Below the pieces are notes generated by a model that worked only from the letters and a program-made list of their open reading frames with translations, did not search any database and was not told the DNA's origin. Shown piece after piece: positions 1 to 5,336 of a stretch of 10,342 nucleotides of DNA. The position numbers and the translations under genes were made by a program. Each line of letters opens with the position of its first letter. Positions within the stretch are counted from its first letter, which is position 1. This DNA is from Betaproteobacteria bacterium (GTDB taxonomy: Bacteria; Pseudomonadota; Gammaproteobacteria; Burkholderiales; Casimicrobiaceae): the NCBI GenBank assembly GCA_005888865.1, contig VBCL01000036.1:1045-11386 (forward strand). Direction: 5' to 3'.

Positions 1-386
1 TCGTCCTCGGCCACAAGATCTCCGAGCGCGGTGCGAGCGGCGGTGTGGAACGACTCGGGGCAGCGATGGCCATCGCGTTTCTCTTCATCATCCCGATCGG
101 GTTCGTCCAGGCCCTCAAGGCGTTTGGGGCCGTCGAGCTCGTTCTGGCGGGGATCGGCGTCGGCGTCTGCTCTTCGGTCATTCCGTACGTGTGCGATCAG
201 CTGGCGATGTCGCGCCTGCCCCGGACGAGCTTTGCTCTCATGCTGGCGCTGCTGCCGGCGACGGCGACGATCATAGGGGCCATCATCCTCGCGCAGATTC
301 CGAGTGTGCGGGACGTGACCGGCGTGCTTCTCGTCATGCTCGGGATTGCAATTCACAAGCCGGCGGCGCTGGAGGCATCCCGATGA
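1..386 (+). CDS. EamA/RhtA-like drug-metabolite exporter, C-terminal part
   Basis: This is the C-terminal part of an inner-membrane transporter of the EamA (drug/metabolite transporter) superfamily. The reading frame is open from position 3 and ends with TGA at 384-386, so about 127 residues are visible and the start lies outside the window. The visible part holds about four hydrophobic segments. It includes the family signature SSVIPY followed by a run ending RLPRTSFALM, then LLPATATIIGA and a last helix after AQIPS. This layout matches the second EamA repeat of RhtA-like (threonine/homoserine exporter type) proteins. The glutamate usual in the 'LGE' motif is replaced (LAQ), which also occurs in RhtA-like members. 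The substrate cannot be told from the sequence. A GTG at position 45 is internal and is not the true start. The gene converges with the TetR gene across a 111-bp gap. Confidence 0.85.
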   Translation, partial: VLGHKISERGASGGVERLGAAMAIAFLFIIPIGFVQALKAFGAVELVLAGIGVGVCSSVIPYVCDQLAMSRLPRTSFALMLALLPATATIIGAIILAQIPSVRDVTGVLLVMLGIAIHKPAALEASR

Positions 387-497
387 CAAGGCGAGAGCTT
401 GGTCCGACGCTGAGCGGGCGAAGCGGGCGATTGCAGGCTTCCAGTGATCGTAACCTGCCGGATATCTCACGCACAGATCGCCAACACGCCGTCGGCA
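387..497. other. Convergent intergenic gap between the EamA and TetR genes
   Basis: These 111 bp separate two convergent stop codons. I see no gene here and no clear hairpin followed by a T-run that would mark an intrinsic terminator on either strand. Confidence 0.5.
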
Positions 498-1142
498 TCA
501 GCCCCGCGACGATGGTGCTGCTTCTCGCTGCTTGGGTCGTCCGTGGGATCTGGATCTTGCGGCGCGCGTATCCGCGGAAGGTTTGAGCGAAGCATCGATC
601 AGGACCTCCGCGGCAGCACGTGCGGCGCGGGCAAGCGCCGGCACCGGATCTCCATGAACCAGCGCGGCCGAGACCGCGCCCTCGGCGAGCAGTTGAAGTT
701 GCGTGGCCAGCGCGTCGGCATCGTTTGCGCCGATGCGCTGCAGAAGCGCGCGCATCCATTGCCGACGCTGCTCCTTGAACTGCAGTGCGATCCCTACCGC
801 CGCGTGCTTCGGGTCGCTCAGCTCGCAGACCGCATTGACGTAGGGACAACCACGGTAGTCGGATTTCGCGAAGACGCGCTCGAGATGGTCGAAGTAGCCG
901 AGGAGCTGCTCGCGCGCAGGCGCGTCCGAAGGCGCGATGTGCCTGAAGCGTGCGACAAGGTAGGCCGCGATGAGGTCGTCCTTGGTCGCGTAGTAGTTAT
1001 AGAGCGTGCGCTTGCTGACGCCCGCTTCCGCCGCCACGGCGTCCACCCCGACGGCGCGAATCCCGTGGTGATAGAAGAGCTTGTCCGCCGCGGCGAGGAT
1101 GCGTTCGGCCGGGGAGGCGCGTGCGGGGTCGGTCGGGGTCAT
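498..1142 (-). CDS. TetR/AcrR family transcriptional repressor
   Basis: This is a one-component, ligand-responsive DNA-binding regulator of the TetR family, 214 residues from the chosen ATG at 1142. The N-terminal TetR_N domain is clear: a helix starting AERILAAADKLFY, then the helix-turn-helix around residues 31-58 with GVDAVAAEAGVSKRTLYNYY and a following KDDL. The C-terminal ligand domain contains the GCPYVNAVCE segment typical of one TetR subfamily. About 30 residues after the last predicted helix are rich in Arg, Ser and Ala and are probably disordered. The frame can be extended upstream to 1190, but that start would lie across a perfect palindrome at 1160-1175, and the alignable domain starts after ATG 1142. 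An AGGA (minus strand, 1157-1160) lies 14 nt before the ATG, which is a poor ribosome binding site. The gene is divergent from the MFS gene and most likely represses both itself and that gene. Its ligand is unknown. Confidence 0.93.
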   Translation of the reverse strand: MTPTDPARASPAERILAAADKLFYHHGIRAVGVDAVAAEAGVSKRTLYNYYATKDDLIAAYLVARFRHIAPSDAPAREQLLGYFDHLERVFAKSDYRGCPYVNAVCELSDPKHAAVGIALQFKEQRRQWMRALLQRIGANDADALATQLQLLAEGAVSAALVHGDPVPALARAARAAAEVLIDASLKPSADTRAARSRSHGRPKQREAAPSSRG

Positions 1143-1159
1143 ATTTACTTTAACCGTCC

Positions 1160-1175
1160 TACACCGATCGGTGTA
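1160..1175. promoter_or_regulatory. Probable TetR operator O1 (perfect 16-bp palindrome)
   Basis: TACACCGATCGGTGTA is a perfect 16-bp inverted repeat. It lies 17 bp upstream of the repressor start and overlaps its likely -10 element. It shares the core ACCGATC with a second palindrome at 1214-1233. Position and symmetry fit an autoregulatory TetR operator. Binding is inferred, not shown. Confidence 0.75.
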
Positions 1176-1180
1176 TTTTA
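1175..1180 (-). promoter_or_regulatory. Candidate -10 element of the tetR-type gene
   Basis: Read on the minus strand, 1180-1175 gives TAAAAT, close to the sigma-70 -10 consensus. The palindrome O1 starts at its last base, so a bound repressor would cover the transcription start. The matching -35 region (around 1197-1204) is weak. Confidence 0.5.
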
Positions 1181-1183
1181 GCC

Positions 1184-1213
1184 TTGACATAGAATAGCAG
1201 TTGTCTGATCATA
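1184..1213 (+). promoter_or_regulatory. Candidate sigma-70 promoter of the MFS gene
   Basis: A perfect -35 box TTGACA lies at 1184-1189. At 17-18 bp spacing it is followed by the weak -10 candidates GATCAT (1207-1212) or ATCATA (1208-1213). Transcription would start inside or just before the second palindrome (1214-1233), as expected for steric repression. The -35 is strong evidence and the -10 is poor. Confidence 0.5.
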
Positions 1214-1233
1214 GGTAAACCGATCTGTTTACC
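1214..1233. promoter_or_regulatory. Probable TetR operator O2 (20-bp near-perfect palindrome)
   Basis: GGTAAACCGATCTGTTTACC is a 20-bp inverted repeat in which nine of ten base pairs match. The mismatch is C1221 against T1226. It shares the core ACCGATC with O1, and the two centres are 56 bp apart. It sits 24 bp upstream of the MFS ATG and just after its candidate -10, so it is the likely site for repressing the transporter. Confidence 0.72.
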
Positions 1234-1257
1234 TCGTCCTTTACTTTGTTGACCGCT

Positions 1258-2490
1258 ATGACCTCGACCATCGACCGTCGTGCAATGCTGCTGCTCCTCA
1301 TCCTGAGCGGCGTGATCATCGCTCTTTGCATGGGGCTGCGCCAGAGCCTGGGCATCTTCATGCGACCGATGACCGTCGAGCTCGGCATCTCTGCCGCGAC
1401 CTTCGGCTTCGCGATCGCTCTGCAGAACATCGTCTGGGGCGTGTCGCAGCCATTCGTTGGCGCGGTGGCCGACCGCTACGGCGCACGGCCGGTGCTGATC
1501 GCGACGTCGTTTATCTACGCCGCAGGACTGGCGCTGATGGTTTTCGCCAGATCCTTTCCGGGCGCGCTCGAGCTCGCGGGTTTCCTCGCCGGCATCGGCA
1601 CCGCGGGTACCGGCTTCGGTGTCCTGATCGGCACCATCGCGCGCGCTACGCCGCCCGAGCGGCGTACCCAGACGGTCGGTCTGGTCGCTGCGGTAGGTTC
1701 TCTCGGCACCATGGTGCTCGCGCCGTTCGGGCAGTGGTTCATCGACGGTTTTGGCTGGAAGGCCGCGATGATCGGGTTCGCCGCGATCGCCGGTTCGATG
1801 GCGTTGCTGTCATTGCCGATTCGGGAGTCGCCGCAAGCGCATTCGATCGTGACCAAGAAGCAGAAGCTCGGCGACGCCGCACGCGAAGCGATGAGCCACC
1901 GCGGGTACCTGTTCATGACGGCGGCGTTCTTCGCCTGCGGCTTCCAGCTCGTGTTCATCACCACCCACCTGCCGGCATACCTGCAGATTTGCGGCGTGGC
2001 GCCGGGCGTGGCGGCGAGCGCGCTGGCGCTGATCGGATTCTTCAACGCCATCGGCACGTACCTCTTTGGCCACCTTGGCGCCCGCTACAGCCAGAAGCAT
2101 CTGCTCGCGATGATCTATCTGCTGCGGACGCTCATCATCATCGCGTTCCTGGCGGTGCCGATCAGTCAGGCTTCGACCCTCGTCTTCGCGGCGGCGATGG
2201 GCTTCCTCTGGCTCGGTGTCGCGCCGCTCATCACCGGCATCATCGGCCGGGTGTTCGGCCTGACCCACTTCAACACGCTCTACGGCATCGTTTTCTTAAG
2301 CCACCAGCTCGGCTCGTTCTTCGGTGCCTGGATGGGCGGTCTCGTGCTCGACCGCTTCGGCAACTACAACGTCGCCTGGGGGGCGCTGATCGCGATCGGT
2401 CTCACCGCCTTTACGCTGCAGTGGCTGATGGACGAGCGGCCGCCCGTCGAGCGCAAGCCCGCTGGCGCGAACGCGCCGCTCCCTGCATAG
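1258..2490 (+). CDS. MFS transporter (12-TM major facilitator)
   Basis: This is a 410-residue inner-membrane secondary transporter of the major facilitator superfamily, normal in length for a 12-helix member. The first helix (LLLLILSGVIIALCMG) follows a short charged N-terminus. The diagnostic loop 2-3 motif A is present as GAVADRYGARPVL (residues 68-80), and a degenerate copy, GHLGARYSQK, lies at the equivalent place in the second half. A long basic central loop near residues 190-210 separates the two halves. I chose ATG 1258. A TTG at 1246 would add four residues, and neither start has a clear ribosome binding site. The gene is divergent from a TetR gene and has a palindromic operator just upstream, so its substrate is probably the repressor's ligand or something related, either a drug or a metabolite. 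The direction of transport and the substrate cannot be read from the sequence. Confidence 0.93.
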   Translation: MTSTIDRRAMLLLLILSGVIIALCMGLRQSLGIFMRPMTVELGISAATFGFAIALQNIVWGVSQPFVGAVADRYGARPVLIATSFIYAAGLALMVFARSFPGALELAGFLAGIGTAGTGFGVLIGTIARATPPERRTQTVGLVAAVGSLGTMVLAPFGQWFIDGFGWKAAMIGFAAIAGSMALLSLPIRESPQAHSIVTKKQKLGDAAREAMSHRGYLFMTAAFFACGFQLVFITTHLPAYLQICGVAPGVAASALALIGFFNAIGTYLFGHLGARYSQKHLLAMIYLLRTLIIIAFLAVPISQASTLVFAAAMGFLWLGVAPLITGIIGRVFGLTHFNTLYGIVFLSHQLGSFFGAWMGGLVLDRFGNYNVAWGALIAIGLTAFTLQWLMDERPPVERKPAGANAPLPA

Positions 2491-2492
2491 GT

Positions 2493-4220
2493 TCAATACC
2501 CGGATGCCAATCCCGTCCCTCTTCTAGGATCGTTGGCACCGTAGAAGCGGTCCGCGCCGCGCGGCTTGCCGTTAAGCGACGGCGCCCCGACGAGAATGCC
2601 CGCAGCGTGGCCGGAGGGCTGAGGGTCGCCCAGCTTGTGGCCCATGTCGACCAGGATCTTGCGTGTGTCGGGGCTCAACGCAAAGGTCTCGACGTTGGTC
2701 GTCTCCGGCAGCCACTGCTGATGGAAGCGCGGAGCGTCGATCGCCTCCTGGATGTTCATGCCGTAATCGATCACGTTCAGGATGCAGTGCACGACCACGG
2801 TGATAATCCGGCTGCCGCCTGGCGTGCCGATCACCATAACCGGCTTGCCATCGCGAGAGACGATGGTCGGGCTCATGGAGCTCAACGGCCGCTTGCCGGG
2901 CGTGATCGCGTTGGCCTGCCCCTGCACCAGTCCGTACAGGTTCGGCACGCCGAGCTTGGCGGTGAAATCGTCCATCTCGTCGTTGAGCAGGACGCCGGTC
3001 TTCGCCGCGGTCACCTTGGCGCCGAACCAGTCGTTCAAGGTATAGGTGACCGACACCGCGTTACCTTGATTGTCGACGATCGAATAGTGCGTCGTGTTGA
3101 AGCCCTCGTGCGGCGGGACACCCGGCTTCAAGTCTTTCGAAACGCCGGCCTTGGTTGGATCGATGGCAGCGCGCACCTTCTCGGCGTAGCCCCTATCCAG
3201 CAGACGATCGAGGGGGTTCTTCACGAAGTCCGGATCGCCCAGATAGCTGTTGCGATCGACGTAGGCGTGGCGCATCGCTTCGATTTGATAGTGCACCGCC
3301 TGCGCGGAACGAAAACCCAGATCCTTGAGCGGATAGCCCTCGAGGATGTTGAGGATCTCGCAGATCACCACGCCGCCCGAGCTCGGCGGCGGCGCCGACA
3401 CGATGTGATAGCCGCGGTAGTCGCATTCGACAGGCGCCAACTCGCGCACCTTGTATTGCTGCAAATCCGCCTTGGTGATGATGCCCTTGCCCGCGGCGCT
3501 CGAGGCCGCGATGGCATCGGCGACCGGACCCTGGTAGAAGGCAACCGGGCCTTGCTTCGCAATCAGGCGCAACGTCTTCGCCAGGTCCTTCTGCACCAGT
3601 CGATCCCCGGGCTTGTAGGGCTGGCCCTTGTTCAAGAAGATGGCCGCGGTCGCCGCGTCGTCGCGAAAGTCATCGTTCGCCGTGGCAAACAATGCGATGT
3701 CGCCGGCGTCGAGCACGAATCCGCGCTCGGCAAAACCAATGGCCGGCGCGATCAGCGCGCCGCGCGAACGCGTGCCATACTTTTCCCGAGCGTATTCGAG
3801 CCCGGCTACGCTGCCCGGTACGCCCACGGCCAGGTGGCCTTTCGTGCTCGCGCCCTTGATGACATTGCCGGCGCTATCGAGGTACATGTCGGGCGTGGCC
3901 GCGAGCGGCGCCTTTTCGCGAAAGTCGAGAAATGTCTTGCGCCCATCGGCCAATTGGATGGTCATGAAGCCCCCACCGCCCAGGTTGCCCGCGGCAGGGT
4001 AGACCACGGCCATCGCATAACCCACGGCGACCGCGGCATCGACAGCGTTGCCGCCGCGCTTGAGCACGTCGACGCCCACCTTGGTGGCAAGTTGATGCGC
4101 CGTGACCACCATGCCATGTTCGCCGCCAACAGGTGCGACCGACGCGGCGTGCGCCATGGTGCAGACAATTGCCGCAACTGCGACGATCAGGCGTGCTGAA
4201 ACAAAACGGTGTCGCGTCAT
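2493..4220 (-). CDS. ggt: Gamma-glutamyltransferase (glutathione hydrolase), periplasmic
   Basis: Gamma-glutamyltransferase cleaves the gamma-glutamyl bond of glutathione and related compounds and passes the glutamyl group to water or to an acceptor amino acid or peptide. It is an N-terminal nucleophile hydrolase that cuts itself into large and small subunits. The 575-residue protein is normal in length and has a Sec signal (residues 1-25, cleavage after AHA). The self-cleavage site is N375/T376 in GFNTTHYS, so T376 is the nucleophile (equivalent to E. coli T391). Substrate-binding residues by family alignment are also present: R101 in FREKAP, D418 in MDDF, S447-S448 in PLSSMSPT and G468-G469 in TPGGS. 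The lid-loop region GVPNLYGLV is kept. A strong GGGAGGAG ribosome binding site (4227-4234) supports the ATG at 4220. It lies 71 bp downstream of the methyltransferase gene on the same strand and ends 2 bp from the convergent MFS stop. All key residues are intact. Confidence 0.97.
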   Translation of the reverse strand: MTRHRFVSARLIVAVAAIVCTMAHAASVAPVGGEHGMVVTAHQLATKVGVDVLKRGGNAVDAAVAVGYAMAVVYPAAGNLGGGGFMTIQLADGRKTFLDFREKAPLAATPDMYLDSAGNVIKGASTKGHLAVGVPGSVAGLEYAREKYGTRSRGALIAPAIGFAERGFVLDAGDIALFATANDDFRDDAATAAIFLNKGQPYKPGDRLVQKDLAKTLRLIAKQGPVAFYQGPVADAIAASSAAGKGIITKADLQQYKVRELAPVECDYRGYHIVSAPPPSSGGVVICEILNILEGYPLKDLGFRSAQAVHYQIEAMRHAYVDRNSYLGDPDFVKNPLDRLLDRGYAEKVRAAIDPTKAGVSKDLKPGVPPHEGFNTTHYSIVDNQGNAVSVTYTLNDWFGAKVTAAKTGVLLNDEMDDFTAKLGVPNLYGLVQGQANAITPGKRPLSSMSPTIVSRDGKPVMVIGTPGGSRIITVVVHCILNVIDYGMNIQEAIDAPRFHQQWLPETTNVETFALSPDTRKILVDMGHKLGDPQPSGHAAGILVGAPSLNGKPRGADRFYGANDPRRGTGLASGY

Positions 4221-4226
4221 GAAAGG

Positions 4227-4234
4227 CTCCTCCC
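4227..4234 (-). promoter_or_regulatory. Ribosome binding site of ggt
   Basis: On the minus strand 4234-4227 reads GGGAGGAG, a near-ideal Shine-Dalgarno sequence 6 nt before the ATG at 4220. It fixes that start codon. Confidence 0.85.
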
Positions 4235-4291
4235 GAGCTTGATGGATCGACGTCGCAATGTGGGCCGCTGGCCCGTCAACGACAAGGTGCT

Positions 4292-5062
4292 CTACGGTTT
4301 AACGAACCGAAGCGCGAACTTGTCGGTAGGGATCTTCGCGTCGCCGGAAGATTCCTCGCGGGTATCGGCGGGGTCGCGCAAAAAATCGCTCTCGGCTTCG
4401 AGGACGAAGCCTGCCTTGCGCACTTCCGCAAGGACGATGGCCTGGTCGATGCGGTGAAGCGTCTTCCCGACCGAGATGTCGGCACCGGCTTTGGCCGAGT
4501 GATCGATCAGAACGAAATGCCCGCCGGGCTTCAGCGCGGCGAACAACCGCTGATTCATCTTGGCGCGGTCGACCGGAAGGTAAGTGATGTCGTGGTAGTT
4601 GAGAATGAGGGTGATCAGATCGAGCTTCGGGACCTGATCGGGCACCGGATCCTCGAACGGACGTATCACCGGCACGAGATTGGCTTGCGGATGGTCGGCG
4701 AGTCGCTTGGTGAACGCCTCGCCCGGCTGTTGCCGTTGCGCCCATACCGTGCCGGTGGGCCCGACCGCGAGCGCGAGGAGCTGCGACGTATAGCCCGCAC
4801 CTGCTGAAACGTCGAGCACCTGCATGCCCGGCTTCACCTGCGTGAACGGAAGGAACTCGGCGGGATGACGCGCCGAATCCATGCGCCGGTCCTGGTCGGT
4901 GCGGATCGGACTCTCGATGACACGTTGGTTGCGCTCGGCGGCGAAGCGCGGGTCTTCGGCCGGCATCGTCGAGCAGCCGCCGAGCGCCGACAGGAGGCCT
5001 ATGACGAGGAAGACCGAACGCCCAGCAATCGCGAGCGCGAGGTGGCGAGGAAAGAGGGACAT
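4292..5062 (-). CDS. Class I SAM-dependent methyltransferase (COG4798-like) with lipoprotein signal
   Basis: This 256-residue protein looks like the COG4798 group of predicted S-adenosylmethionine-dependent methyltransferases. The nucleotide-binding motif I is VLDVSAGAGY (residues 82-91), in a context (PGMQVLDV) typical of Rossmann methyltransferases. Later parts NYHDITYLP, ALKPGGHFVLIDH and GKTLHRID are characteristic of this group. The N-terminus is hydrophobic and ends with LSALGGC, a lipobox with the lipidated cysteine at C30, which suggests export and membrane anchoring. That is odd for an enzyme whose cofactor is cytoplasmic. I chose ATG 5062 because the signal starts there. The frame stays open upstream to 5263, but that part is Arg-rich and has no recognisable domain. 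The ribosome binding site is weak. The substrate is unknown. It may be transcribed with ggt, 71 bp downstream. Confidence 0.85.
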   Translation of the reverse strand: MSLFPRHLALAIAGRSVFLVIGLLSALGGCSTMPAEDPRFAAERNQRVIESPIRTDQDRRMDSARHPAEFLPFTQVKPGMQVLDVSAGAGYTSQLLALAVGPTGTVWAQRQQPGEAFTKRLADHPQANLVPVIRPFEDPVPDQVPKLDLITLILNYHDITYLPVDRAKMNQRLFAALKPGGHFVLIDHSAKAGADISVGKTLHRIDQAIVLAEVRKAGFVLEAESDFLRDPADTREESSGDAKIPTDKFALRFVKP

Positions 5063-5336
5063 TGCTGGCTCTCGATGAAAAAGTGCAGACGGGGCGAAAT
5101 GATACTCCAGCGGCGCGGCAGATCCGCGGCGACTCTGGCGCGGATAACGCGGCGCCGACTCGCGAAGCCGTGTGCATTGACCTCCGCGCCGTAGCGGCGT
5201 GTGGTTGCCTGCTACGCCGCGGTGCTCGAATGAGCTTCGCCTCCGCAGAGCCCTTACCGCCATGAGTGGTCACGCGCTGGCGAAGATGAAGGCTCGCCGG
5301 CGTAGTATGGTTGGCAAATACGAGGGATGCGGCACA
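5063..5336. promoter_or_regulatory. Divergent intergenic region between the methyltransferase and beta-helix genes
   Basis: These 274 bp separate two divergent genes and should hold both promoters. For the methyltransferase, the minus strand has TATCAT at 5104-5099, a fair -10, with no good -35 upstream. For the beta-helix gene, TAGTAT at 5303-5308 is a possible -10, also with no good -35. Longer open frames cross the region on both strands, but they are Arg-rich and match nothing I recognise, so I treat it as non-coding. Confidence 0.4.
5322..5327 (+). promoter_or_regulatory. Ribosome binding site deciding the beta-helix gene start
   Basis: GAGGGA lies 9 nt before ATG 5337 and is the best Shine-Dalgarno match among the possible ATG starts in this frame. 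A competing choice is AGGA at 5373-5376, 8 nt before a GTG at 5385, which would shorten the signal peptide by 16 residues. Confidence 0.55.

Noticed and set aside
1143..1190. Longer TetR start at 1190
   Set aside because: It would put the perfect palindrome and the likely -10 inside the coding region, and the extra 16 residues match nothing in the family.
1326..4199. Open + frame of 957 codons through the MFS gene and opposite ggt
   Set aside because: It overlaps two well-supported genes in other frames. The translation is Arg/Ala/His-rich with no domain. Such long frames are expected in GC-rich DNA.
5063..5263. N-terminal extension of the methyltransferase frame
   Set aside because: The added residues are Arg-rich and precede a normal lipoprotein signal that starts at 5062, so they are unlikely to be translated.
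4299..5273. Second long minus-strand frame overlapping the methyltransferase
   Set aside because: It is Arg/Ser-rich with no motifs. The neighbouring frame carries the methyltransferase motifs and the lipobox.
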